Assembly (NCBI GenBank): GCA_016282705.1
Contig: JAEELO010000105.1
Span: 1 to 45,204, forward strand
Source of the DNA: Candidatus Gastranaerophilales bacterium
GTDB taxonomy: Bacteria > Cyanobacteriota > Vampirovibrionia > Gastranaerophilales > Gastranaerophilaceae
DNA length: 45,204 nt
Direction of reading: 5' to 3'
Numbering within the stretch: the first letter of the stretch is position 1; every line of letters begins with the position of its first letter. Position numbers and translations under genes: made by a program. The notes below the pieces were generated by a model. That model searched no databases. It saw nothing but the letters and a program-made list of their open reading frames with translations, and was not told the DNA's origin. Below, one piece after another: positions 20,342-29,482 of the stretch.

Positions 20342-20460
20342 CAAATAAACACGAGGATATTAAGAGAGAGAGTAAAAAAAGCTTGTTTAAAATCATTTTG
20401 CCTCAAATGGCTTGATTTTATCCGCCTCGCCCTTAATACGGCCTCTATGTTTTTTTATTT
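20342..20460. ncRNA. candidate structured non-coding RNA or bidirectional terminator region
   Basis: GAGG-A-TATTAAG (20353-20364) pairs with CTTAATA-CGG-CCTC (20432-20445). Inside it AAAATCA (20389-20395) pairs with TGATTTT (20413-20419), and GCC with GGC close a hairpin with loop TCAAAT. On the plus strand a T7 run follows at 20450; on the minus strand the terminator at 20313-20341 follows. I could not match it to SRP RNA, tmRNA, RNase P or a riboswitch. Direction is undecided. Confidence 0.35.
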
Positions 20461-20749
20461 AGTTGTGTTCAGTTCCTCTTTCTGATTCCCTGCATCTATA
20501 TAAAGTATTTTTTTTTCACGAAATTGCCTTTTTTAAAAAAAAATTTTTTTATTCCAATTCTTTAATAAAAAATTATCTGTCAATAAAAAGTGTAAAATCT
20601 ACATATACAAGTATTTGCATCCGAATAATAAAATAAAAAAATATTGTAAACTTATGTAAAAATTTTCTAATAATAAAAAAAATTTTATAAAGAAAAAATC
20701 AAAAAGTTCGACATATTGCATGTATATATGTAGAAAAGGAATAATCATT
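20461..20749. other. AT-rich upstream region of the EF-hand gene cluster
   Basis: About 290 bases without a gene, with long A and T runs (20509-20517, 20531-20550, 20672-20690). A possible promoter is TTGTAA near 20643 followed about 17 bases later by TAATAA-like sequence, which is weak. AAAGGA precedes the start at 20750. Nothing else was recognised. Confidence 0.4.
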
Positions 20750-23700
20750 ATGGCAGGCAACATTAACGGATTTGACTACTTAAAGAAAGCATTGGAAAAA
20801 CTTCATGTTAGTCCTGAAGAAATTAATAAGCTTGACAAATCGATGCTGCAATCTATTTTTAACAATGCAGATTTTAATGGGGACGGAACAGTCGAGTCAA
20901 AAGAATTTTTTAAGGCTTTAGCTGAAAATTTCAATGTGACAAATATTACAGAAGCACAATTTGAAGATCCTGATAAATTATTGGAAGGTGAATTTGCTGA
21001 AGCATTTAATGCCGTTAAAGATTTTGCCAAATTAGATGGGAATGAATCGGATGTGTCTGCTAATGATATTTCAAAAGCATCTGAAGGTGTTGATGCGGCT
21101 GCGCCGGCAAGCAGTCCGGATGCATCTCCAACGGCTGATGCATCATCCGGAACAGGTCCTGCTACAGGTGTAGATTATAATAAAGATAATGTTTCTCCCG
21201 TAACACTCAACGGTAATGAAACAATGGAAGAACTAAGAAGCGGAAGAAATGATGTACTTAGCGAATTGACTGCCGCAGAACAGCAGAAATGGAATAATGA
21301 AGAATTAAAAACAGCAGAAACAAAACTTGATGAAGCAAATGAAGCATATGCTGAAGCTGTTGAAAATATGGAAAGCGAAGACGAAGAAGTCCAAGAAAAA
21401 ATAAATGAAATACAATCGGAAAAATCTGAAAATGATGAAGCTATTACAAATCAGAAATCAACTATAAGTCAATTGCATTCCGATATCTCTGCAAAACAAA
21501 GTGCAGAACCTAAGCAAAGCGATTTTAAGAAAACAATAACAAAAGATGACGGAACAACTGAAGAAGTTGACGATGTTGATGCTTATAATGCAGCTCATTC
21601 AAGATGGGAAGAAGAAATGCAGGCTCTTCAGGATAAATTACAGGAAGCCGAAGAAAAACTTCAAGAACTTGAAACTAAACGTGATGAAATAGATGCAAAA
21701 TTACAAAAATTGCTTGAAGAACAAGGTGATAAGATAAAGAATAAACAAGAAGTTGAACAAGCAAAACAAGAATATGACAATGCTAAGAATAATTTAATCC
21801 AAGCAAGAGAAGCAGTAGCTCAGCTTGATACAAATATTAACCAATTAAGACAAAATCTTTCTACTTATGATAATGCAATTAACAAAAAACGTGCGGAAGA
21901 ATTAAAATCTGCCAAAAAAGATGATGAAAATAATCCATGGAAGAAAACTGATTTCAGCAGTTATCCTCCGGAAACAATTGCAAAAATTGCAGAAGAATAC
22001 GGTGAAGATTTCTATGAAGATGCAGGGAAAAATCTATCTGCGGATAAAGAAGAAGAAGTTAAACAATATGAAGCAATTACAGGTGCTTTAGTATCACAAG
22101 CAGGTTCAAATGAACAGATTATGAAAATGCTTACAAATAAAATGGGTAAAGCTGCAGAAGAGGGTGATACAAGAACACTTGATGCACTAATGAAAGCAGG
22201 AAGAAAAAATGCTGCTGAACTTCAGACCGTTATAGATAAATATAATTCACTTAATGATACCTCCTTTAGTGATGTAATCAGAAATTCGGAAAAGCTTAAT
22301 GAAAATTTAAAAAATACTTATTCTGAAGCTTTAAAACAAGTTGAAGAAAATTCTCGTCCGGTTAATGAAAACGGTTTAACAGAAAAAGGACAGGAATATC
22401 TGGACAAAATCAATGATATTAAAGTTCCTGAAGGTAAAAACCCTAATGATAAAGAAGTTATTGCAGAATATAGAGCAGTAATTGATGAGGCATTAAAAAG
22501 TGATGATTTAACTCACGAAGACAAATTGATATTATTGGAAAAATTAAATCAAGCTTCAGCTGATACCATTAAAGCTATGAATGAAGATGGCAGTTTGGGT
22601 GAAGCATATACACAATTGATGTCTGATATTCAATATGCCGGCAGTGCCGAAGATATAATTAAACTTGATGAACGCTTGCAAAAACTTGCGGGTGAAGGCG
22701 GAGTTAAGTTTGATTACAGCAACAAAGAAGCATTAAATAAAATGATTGATACTGCATTTAATATTCTCGATAAAATCACACCTGAAAATGCAGCAAAGCT
22801 TGGTAAAATATTTGATGTTGCAAATATATTGTCTCACATTACAGATGAAAACCTTTTAAAAGAAACTATTGCCAGAACACTTAATGTAATGTACGGCTCA
22901 GAAGATGATGTAAATGCATTACAACCGAAAATTGACGAAAATAAAAATACTTGGGAAAGCAAATTCGGCGAAGCCGGAAAAGCTGATACTTTTAATAAAG
23001 TATTACAAGGAATTAAAGACGGAAACTTTGACAGCTTGGAAGCAGCAAAAGCAGCATTGCTCTGGGCATCAGGCGGCGATTTGGATAAAATGAACGAATA
23101 TATAAAAAATGATATCCAAGCAGTTCAGAACGGTACCAAACTTATGGGTGAACTGTTAGGCTCTGAAGAAAATATAGCAAATGCATTAAAACAAGCCGGC
23201 GTTCCTGATGAAATTATTGAAAAAGTAAAATCCGCAGGCATGGATTCTGATAAAATTATCGATATTTTAAAAAATTCAGGAATGGATAAAGACAAACAAA
23301 CAGAAGTTATAGAAAAAGTCTTAAACCAAATATATGGTGCTAATGATGGTGAAAATCCTAAAATTCCTGAGGAATACGACAATAATAAAGCAAAATGGGA
23401 TGAAAATTATCTTAAAGCTGATGATCCAATTGGAAAAATTGCTCAGGATTATGCTAACGGTACAATAACTGCAGAAGAAGCAAAATATGCTATGCTTTAT
23501 GTCGCAGGCGGTAGTGTTAAAACATTATCAGAAATGATTTCCGGAAAAATTGAGACGGTAAAACAAATAGAACAGACAGTAATGGCCGGATTAAGAGGTA
23601 TGCTTCCAAGTGAAGCTGCAGCAAGGGACGAACATGAAGAAGCTGCAAAAAAACCTGAAAAAGTACCTACCGGCTGGCAGACAGATGAAAACGGTTATAT

Positions 23701-25312
23701 CGTTTCTGACGACAGAGGTATCAGATTGAAAGCTTCGTCAAAAGAAGAAGTCGATAAATTACATCCCGATAATAAAATCGAAAATTCAAAAATTCTTGAT
23801 AAAGACGGAAAACCGATAGGTCGTATAGACGGCGAAGGCAATTATTATTTATACGATATTCCTGAAGGCTGGAGCATAGATGCAGACAAAGGTGTTTTAA
23901 AAGATGATAACGGCAAAGCTCTTCGTCTTGTAACTAACGGTAAAGACTACACCGTAAATGATGACAATAAAATTATAAAAGACGGAAAAGAAATAGGTCG
24001 TGTTGTAGATAACGGAGACGGTACAAAATCTTATTATATTTATTTAAAAGATGATAAAAGAATTCCTGAAACTTGGCAGCATTTGGAAGATGACAGATTC
24101 TTTGATGAATACGGTCTTGAATTAAAAGAAACGAACGAGGCCGGTATTAATGCAATAGATCCGAATGCCACATTTGATGCAAAAACCAGTTTGATTACCG
24201 ATTCAAAAGGTAATATTATCGGACGAGGATTCTATTACAAAAATGATAAAGGTGAAGAAGAATTAGTACTCTTCGAGTATTTAACACCAATTGAAGGTAA
24301 AAAACCTGATGATACATCCGGCCCCGATGATACAACCGGTCCAACCGGACCGAGTGGTCCGAGTGGACCGAGTGGAGGCGGAGACACGACAACTCCTTCA
24401 GTAACTCCTTCAACGGAACCTCCAACTACTCCTTCAACAGAACCTGTTGATCATCAAGGTATATGGGATAAAGTGCCAGAAGAAGGTACAAAAGCTCATG
24501 ACATAATGAAAGAAATTCTTGATATTCTTAAGAGCGGTGATAAGAAAGCTGCACTTGAGAAATTAAGACAAATGCTTGCAAATCCTGATTTGACACTTGA
24601 TGAAAGAATTCAGATTTTAAATGCTATTGCAAAACAAGAACCTGAATTGTTTAAAGAACTTGCCAAAGAAGAAGATAACGGCTTAAATGATGATTTCTCA
24701 AGCATGCTTGCTGAAATGACAAAAGAAGATAGTAATTATACTATTGACGATATTCTGAAATTTGAAGAAATATTCACAACTTCAACTGGTCAGACAGATA
24801 GTAAATTAGTCTTCAGTACTGAAGCAGCAGAAGGCGAAACCTCCGCTCAGGAAAAATTCCTTGCTGCAGTAGCTGCAATGTATGAAAAAGCAACACCTGA
24901 AGAAATTAAAAAGTTGAATGACAGTAAAAACTTTAATCTTGAGAATAATTTATCAGAATTATTAAAATACAAAGATAAAGACGGAAATACTTTATTCTCA
25001 GGCATATTAGACCTTTACGGCAAAAATGCGGATGCAAAGAAATATATTACCGATCATCCTGATTTTGCAGAAAAACTTTCAAGTAAATATATCAAAGACG
25101 GTGTGTTTGACTATGAAACATTCTTTAATGATATGCTCGGTTCCGAAGATTTAGATACAACCGAGGAAAGAAAAGCTGCAATATATTTCATGACAACTAA
25201 AGCCGATTTTGAAAAATATTTGACAGAAAGACTTGAAGCAGGAGAAAACGATTCCTATAAGCTGAGAGTTCTTCTAAAAGTACTTGGTGGTGAATCTCCC
25301 GGCTGGGGATAA
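20750..25312 (+). CDS. giant acidic EF-hand / coiled-coil protein, unknown function
   Basis: From the ATG at 20750 (AAAGGA about 10 bases upstream) the protein has 1520 residues; an in-frame ATG at 20720 lacks a ribosome-binding site. In order: a canonical EF-hand loop D41-E52 (DFNGDGTVESKE); an Ala/Ser/Pro linker (about 105-140); two coiled coils (about 154-250 and 285-392, rich in E, K, Q); a long helical part (about 400-960) containing a duplication of about 150 residues (nt near 22885 and 23335); three beta-rich modules starting VPTGW, IPEGW and IPETW (about 970-1180); a GPSGPSGPSGG and Thr/Pro linker (about 1182-1237); and a helical C-terminal part shared with the 784-residue protein at 29483. 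No signal peptide or membrane segment is visible. Role unknown; architecture suggests a structural or secreted scaffold, which is inference. Confidence 0.75.
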   Translation: MAGNINGFDYLKKALEKLHVSPEEINKLDKSMLQSIFNNADFNGDGTVESKEFFKALAENFNVTNITEAQFEDPDKLLEGEFAEAFNAVKDFAKLDGNESDVSANDISKASEGVDAAAPASSPDASPTADASSGTGPATGVDYNKDNVSPVTLNGNETMEELRSGRNDVLSELTAAEQQKWNNEELKTAETKLDEANEAYAEAVENMESEDEEVQEKINEIQSEKSENDEAITNQKSTISQLHSDISAKQSAEPKQSDFKKTITKDDGTTEEVDDVDAYNAAHSRWEEEMQALQDKLQEAEEKLQELETKRDEIDAKLQKLLEEQGDKIKNKQEVEQAKQEYDNAKNNLIQAREAVAQLDTNINQLRQNLSTYDNAINKKRAEELKSAKKDDENNPWKKTDFSSYPPETIAKIAEEYGEDFYEDAGKNLSADKEEEVKQYEAITGALVSQAGSNEQIMKMLTNKMGKAAEEGDTRTLDALMKAGRKNAAELQTVIDKYNSLNDTSFSDVIRNSEKLNENLKNTYSEALKQVEENSRPVNENGLTEKGQEYLDKINDIKVPEGKNPNDKEVIAEYRAVIDEALKSDDLTHEDKLILLEKLNQASADTIKAMNEDGSLGEAYTQLMSDIQYAGSAEDIIKLDERLQKLAGEGGVKFDYSNKEALNKMIDTAFNILDKITPENAAKLGKIFDVANILSHITDENLLKETIARTLNVMYGSEDDVNALQPKIDENKNTWESKFGEAGKADTFNKVLQGIKDGNFDSLEAAKAALLWASGGDLDKMNEYIKNDIQAVQNGTKLMGELLGSEENIANALKQAGVPDEIIEKVKSAGMDSDKIIDILKNSGMDKDKQTEVIEKVLNQIYGANDGENPKIPEEYDNNKAKWDENYLKADDPIGKIAQDYANGTITAEEAKYAMLYVAGGSVKTLSEMISGKIETVKQIEQTVMAGLRGMLPSEAAARDEHEEAAKKPEKVPTGWQTDENGYIVSDDRGIRLKASSKEEVDKLHPDNKIENSKILDKDGKPIGRIDGEGNYYLYDIPEGWSIDADKGVLKDDNGKALRLVTNGKDYTVNDDNKIIKDGKEIGRVVDNGDGTKSYYIYLKDDKRIPETWQHLEDDRFFDEYGLELKETNEAGINAIDPNATFDAKTSLITDSKGNIIGRGFYYKNDKGEEELVLFEYLTPIEGKKPDDTSGPDDTTGPTGPSGPSGPSGGGDTTTPSVTPSTEPPTTPSTEPVDHQGIWDKVPEEGTKAHDIMKEILDILKSGDKKAALEKLRQMLANPDLTLDERIQILNAIAKQEPELFKELAKEEDNGLNDDFSSMLAEMTKEDSNYTIDDILKFEEIFTTSTGQTDSKLVFSTEAAEGETSAQEKFLAAVAAMYEKATPEEIKKLNDSKNFNLENNLSELLKYKDKDGNTLFSGILDLYGKNADAKKYITDHPDFAEKLSSKYIKDGVFDYETFFNDMLGSEDLDTTEERKAAIYFMTTKADFEKYLTERLEAGENDSYKLRVLLKVLGGESPGWG

Positions 25313-25333
25313 TTCGTAACAAAAATTAACAAA

Positions 25334-25398
25334 ACACACAAATTTTATATAAAACATTTAAGAAAATACTACAACTTGTCGATATAAAATTTGTGTGT
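25334..25398. repeat. 17-bp perfect inverted repeat between two EF-hand genes
   Basis: Arms 25334-25350 (ACACACAAATTTTATAT) and 25382-25398 (its exact complement) enclose 31 bases. It begins 21 bases after the stop of the 1520-residue gene. No T-run follows on the plus strand, so it is not a standard terminator; it could protect an RNA end, be an RNase site or be the ends of a lost element. Confidence 0.8.
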
Positions 25399-25472
25399 GA
25401 GTAATAAGGAATTATAGTTTTCTATCTGTTTAAATTTAATGAAAATCAATACAAGAATAAAGGAAAAAATAT

Positions 25473-26738
25473 ATGGCGGAAAATATCAGATCAATTAAAG
25501 ATGTTGTATTAAATTCTGAACAAAAAATTACAAAATATTCACGCGAAGAAGTAGCCAACCAGTTAAAATCACTTGGTGGTTTTTTTGCTGATTTTGGTGT
25601 CGGGCAAGAAGGCGGAATGTTTAAAGCTACAGAAGACATGACCGTAGATGAATTAAGAGAAGCATTAAAAAATAATATAACTAATGGCGGAAAAGATAAA
25701 GAAATTGAAACATTTATAAGTCTTTTCGATCAGGATGGCGATGGTCATTTTTCAGCAGAAGAATTATCATTATTTACAAATTCTGATGGATATATTTCAC
25801 AAAGATCATTATGGCGTACTTTGCAAAATGATACTATTGGGAAAATTGCTGCAGGTATTGATGAAACCGAAGAAACAGAGAATGGAAAAAAGAGTGATAA
25901 AGAAAGTGATAAAACAGAAGATAAAAAAGAACCTGATAAAATTCATAATGTAGAAGTACAATATTCAAAATTGCCATCCGGTTCTGAAATAGTTGATGAT
26001 GCTATTATGTTAAACGGTATTCAAATCGGTACAGTTCGTGTTGATTATAAAGATATTGACCATAACGGATTTGAGGATATTGTTCCTGTATATATTCTAT
26101 ATTCAAATCCCGAATATTTACCGGAAAACTGTGTAGCTGATAAAGACGGAAAAATTTATGATTTGAATAATGACAATCAAATGCTTATTCCTCAAAATTT
26201 AAGCGAAAGAAATGGCGATAAAATAACAAATAACGAAGATGGCTCAACTACTCTTGTAATTTCAGGGCATACATACACAATTGATAAAGATACTAATTCT
26301 GTGAAAGATGAACAGGGTAATATAGTTGGAAGAGCTTGGTCTTCAAAAGAAAATCCGGATGCTAAATCAATATACTTATATCCTGAATATGATGCACATA
26401 ATTCAAAACATATGCCGGAAAGTTGGACTGTAGATAATCATACTGGAGAAATAACAGCAGAAAACGGCAAAAAGCTGGAAGGTGCCAATGCAAGTGATGT
26501 CGAAAAATTGCTTATTCCTAAAGAAGATGGTGATAGTGTTTTAAGTATCAAAACAGAAGCAGGGGAAATAACCGAATACGATAAAACGGAAATGGAACCC
26601 GGCACTTATAAATTAATAGATAAGAAATCCGGTGATATAGTAGGATACGTGATAGTAGATAATAATAAGCAAAAATCATTCTATGTTAATGAAAACTTTG
26701 AAAATATTAATGAAACAGAAAAAACAGATACTGAATAA
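25473..26738 (+). CDS. EF-hand protein with beta-rich modules, paralogue 1
   Basis: 421 residues. The N-terminal domain (about 1-115) has a canonical EF-hand loop at D86-E97 (DQDGDGHFSAEE) preceded by the conserved helix ELREALKNNITNGGKDKEIETF. A Lys/Glu-rich linker (about 130-160) leads to repeated beta modules beginning LPSGSEIVDD, LPENCVADKDGKIYDL and MPESWTVDNHTGEI, with IGxV and YxLY turns between them. No signal peptide. AAAGGAAAAAAT precedes the ATG. It is the first of four closely spaced paralogues that probably form one operon to 31837. Function unknown. Confidence 0.75.
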   Translation: MAENIRSIKDVVLNSEQKITKYSREEVANQLKSLGGFFADFGVGQEGGMFKATEDMTVDELREALKNNITNGGKDKEIETFISLFDQDGDGHFSAEELSLFTNSDGYISQRSLWRTLQNDTIGKIAAGIDETEETENGKKSDKESDKTEDKKEPDKIHNVEVQYSKLPSGSEIVDDAIMLNGIQIGTVRVDYKDIDHNGFEDIVPVYILYSNPEYLPENCVADKDGKIYDLNNDNQMLIPQNLSERNGDKITNNEDGSTTLVISGHTYTIDKDTNSVKDEQGNIVGRAWSSKENPDAKSIYLYPEYDAHNSKHMPESWTVDNHTGEITAENGKKLEGANASDVEKLLIPKEDGDSVLSIKTEAGEITEYDKTEMEPGTYKLIDKKSGDIVGYVIVDNNKQKSFYVNENFENINETEKTDTE

Positions 26739-26761
26739 AACTTAATTGAAAGGGAAATATA

Positions 26762-27994
26762 ATGGATAACAAAGTGAATCAAGTAACTGGTGCAATTTCA
26801 AATGCTGCATCTAAGGATCCGAATAAAACATCTAAAGATATTGCTCAAGAATTATTTGGGTTTGGTTCAAACATGGACTGGGGACCTTCAGGAAATGGAT
26901 CTTTCGCAATACGTGACGGCATGACGAAAGAAGAACTAAGAGAACAAATGCGCCAATTATATAATGGCTCCGATTCAGATTTTGATAAAAAATTCGAGAC
27001 ATTTTTTAGTGTATTTGATCAAGACGGAAACGGCACATTTTCAACGAGTGAAATAAGCTTATTTAGTGATGATACTAAAAGTGTAACAGGTAAATCAATT
27101 TGGCATGCACTTGTTAATAACGATATGAACAGATTACAAACAGGAGATGTAGTAGAACGTTCAAATGATGATGCAGCTGCACCTGAACCTGCACCGGAAG
27201 CTAGTGCAACTCCTTCCGAAACACCTAAAGCAACATTTTCCGTAAAACCATCTGAACTCCCTGCGGGATATACAATCTCGGGTGATAAAATTATGTTTAA
27301 TGGTGTTCAAATCGGAGAAGTAAATATAGAATATAAAGATACGAATAATGACGGTTATGAAGATGTTGTTCCTATATATTGTTTATATGGTGAAAACACA
27401 TATTATCCGAAAAACTGTTTTGCTGATGAAACAGGTAATATAAGAGATTTGCAAAACGGAACCGATAACGGAATATTAATAAAACAAAATTATCAAAAAG
27501 GTGATTCTGTCCAAAAAGCAGATGATGGTTCATATAATATACAAATCTTAGGACATTCATATACTATTGCGAATGGTTCTGACGAAGTAAAAGATGATGC
27601 GGGAAATGTTGTAGGTAAAGCTTTCTTCCCACCATCAGGTGACGGAGATCCTACGGTATACTTGTATGCGGATGCTGATGCACATAATTCTAAAAATATT
27701 CCTTCAAGCTTTACTGTTTCAAGAACTACAGGAGAAATAACAAATTCTTCCGGTCAGGTTGTTAAACAAACACATTCGAAAGATATTGTTCCTTTGATGA
27801 CAAATGGACAAGATGGTGAACCAAATACAGTAACGATTAAAGATTCAAGCGGAAGAGAACTTCCTTTCAGTGTTGAAATGCCACAGGGTGAATATACTTT
27901 ATACGATAAAAACGGTAATGTCGTAGGTAATATGATTGTAAACGAAGAGCATTGCCAACAAATTTATATGGTAGAAGATTATACACTGGAATAA
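26762..27994 (+). CDS. EF-hand protein with beta-rich modules, paralogue 2
   Basis: 410 residues, the closest relative of the preceding gene across its full length. The N-terminal domain contains KTSKDIAQELFGFGSNMDW and EF-hand loop D86-E97 (DQDGNGTFSTSE, all ligand positions filled). A Pro/Ala/Glu linker (about 140-160) precedes modules LPAGYTISGDKIMFNGVQIG, then YPKNCFADETGNI and IPSSFTVSRTTGEI. AAAGGGAAA lies upstream of the ATG, 23 bp after the previous stop. There is no signal peptide. The pair clearly arose by duplication. Confidence 0.75.
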   Translation: MDNKVNQVTGAISNAASKDPNKTSKDIAQELFGFGSNMDWGPSGNGSFAIRDGMTKEELREQMRQLYNGSDSDFDKKFETFFSVFDQDGNGTFSTSEISLFSDDTKSVTGKSIWHALVNNDMNRLQTGDVVERSNDDAAAPEPAPEASATPSETPKATFSVKPSELPAGYTISGDKIMFNGVQIGEVNIEYKDTNNDGYEDVVPIYCLYGENTYYPKNCFADETGNIRDLQNGTDNGILIKQNYQKGDSVQKADDGSYNIQILGHSYTIANGSDEVKDDAGNVVGKAFFPPSGDGDPTVYLYADADAHNSKNIPSSFTVSRTTGEITNSSGQVVKQTHSKDIVPLMTNGQDGEPNTVTIKDSSGRELPFSVEMPQGEYTLYDKNGNVVGNMIVNEEHCQQIYMVEDYTLE

Positions 27995-28040
27995 ATACTC
28001 ATATGAAAATATAGTTTAATTAATATAAAGGAAGATGAAT

Positions 28041-29441
28041 ATGGATAACAAAGTTAAAGGTATTACAGATGCTATAAATGCAGCAGCAGAAAATACCAGC
28101 AGAAACAAAGATGGTAAATCTCAATTTGATATTGCAGATAGTCTGTTTGATTTTGCAGAAAATCTTGATTGTACAAATACTCACCCGACTGCCAACTCAA
28201 GGATTAGAATTCAAAACGGATGCACAAAAGAAGAAGCAAAAGCTATATTGCGAAACATGTACACAGGTCCGGAAGATAAATTTGAGGAATATTTTGAAAC
28301 ATTTTGTTTGGTTTTTGATCAAGATGGAAATGATTCATTTTCAGCCGAAGAGTTACTAATCCTTAATGATTCAAGAAAAATGGAAGACAGATATAATCCC
28401 AATGATATAACTGCAATGGATTTACATTATAAACTTCATACATCTTCAGAAGTATCAGCTATAAAAAAGAGTAGACCGGCAGAAGAAGAAAACAATACTT
28501 CAGAAAAAACAAAATTAGATCCGCAAGAATATCCAAGTGAGCCTGAAGGTTGTACGGTTGATGGCAATGATATTTTGGCACCTGATGGAAAAACCAAAAT
28601 TGGTACCCGTATATTTAACGGAACAAAATTTGTATATACCTTATATACAAATCTCGATAATTTGCCCCCAAATACATATATGACAGAAGATGGCAAAGTA
28701 TATTATATTCCTAATGAAAATACAAAAATCCTTATGGAAGAAAAATCAAGTGCAGATGAACTTCCTGAAGGTTTAAATATACAGGGTGACCAAATATATG
28801 ATTCAGATAGGAAAACCCCAATCGGCTATATAATTGAAGATAGTTCAGGTAATAAAAAATATTTCTTATATTCATATGTTGTTACAAGAGAAGAAAAAGG
28901 TATTCCATCTTCCTTTATTATAGACAAATCAACAGGTGAAATTACTTATAATGGCGAAACTCTCACTGAAGTTAAGTATGAAGATTTAAAATTAAGCCCC
29001 GATGCAAAAGCGAAGGTTGAAAATGCAATGGGTAAAATGAATGATGCGAAAGATTGTGCTACAGTAAAGCTGGAGGATGGTAAAATTCTATATGTAACCA
29101 AAAATGCAAAAGGTGAATATCATTTCTTTGTAGCAGATGCCCCTCAACAACCTGAAGAAGCAGCTGCACCGGTAGAAACAGCTGCACCGGTAGAAACAGA
29201 TACACCGTCAACCCCTTCAGCAGAAAATAATCAAAATTTACCTGAAGGCTGGAAAGAAAATGATGACGGTACATATACATATACCGGAGATAAAAATGCC
29301 AAAACCGGTAAATTAAAAGGTAATACATTACAAGAATATAGATCAAAAGAGCCTGGTGTATATGAATATGGTGAATCAATTTATATAATTGTTCCGAAAG
29401 ATAAAAGCCAAGATCCATATTTTGTACAACTTATAGATTAA
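28041..29441 (+). CDS. EF-hand-like protein with beta-rich modules, paralogue 3
   Basis: 466 residues from the ATG at 28041, chosen because AAAGGA is eight bases upstream and the N-terminus MDNKV then matches the paralogues; an ATG at 28035 is too close to it. The EF-hand loop is D93-E104 (DQDGNDSFSAEE), with Asp instead of the usual Gly at loop position 6, so calcium binding may be weakened. Modules begin EPEGCTVDGNDI, LPPNTYMTEDGKVYYI, LPEGLNIQGDQI, IPSSFIIDKSTGEI and, after an Ala/Pro/Thr/Glu linker with VETAAPVET, LPEGWKENDDGTYTY. No signal peptide. Function unknown. Confidence 0.72.
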   Translation: MDNKVKGITDAINAAAENTSRNKDGKSQFDIADSLFDFAENLDCTNTHPTANSRIRIQNGCTKEEAKAILRNMYTGPEDKFEEYFETFCLVFDQDGNDSFSAEELLILNDSRKMEDRYNPNDITAMDLHYKLHTSSEVSAIKKSRPAEEENNTSEKTKLDPQEYPSEPEGCTVDGNDILAPDGKTKIGTRIFNGTKFVYTLYTNLDNLPPNTYMTEDGKVYYIPNENTKILMEEKSSADELPEGLNIQGDQIYDSDRKTPIGYIIEDSSGNKKYFLYSYVVTREEKGIPSSFIIDKSTGEITYNGETLTEVKYEDLKLSPDAKAKVENAMGKMNDAKDCATVKLEDGKILYVTKNAKGEYHFFVADAPQQPEEAAAPVETAAPVETDTPSTPSAENNQNLPEGWKENDDGTYTYTGDKNAKTGKLKGNTLQEYRSKEPGVYEYGESIYIIVPKDKSQDPYFVQLID

Positions 29442-29482
29442 GTTTATATATCTGATTTAAAAAATACTTAAGAAAGGAAAAA

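Noticed and set aside
24310-24385. Collagen-like protein segment
   Set aside because: Only a few GPS/GPT units are present, too short for a triple helix; it is read as a flexible linker.
29059-29418. Minus-strand 119-codon frame opposite EF-hand paralogue 3
   Set aside because: It is a low-complexity Leu/Tyr/His sequence typical of the reverse of an acidic gene, with no start signal.
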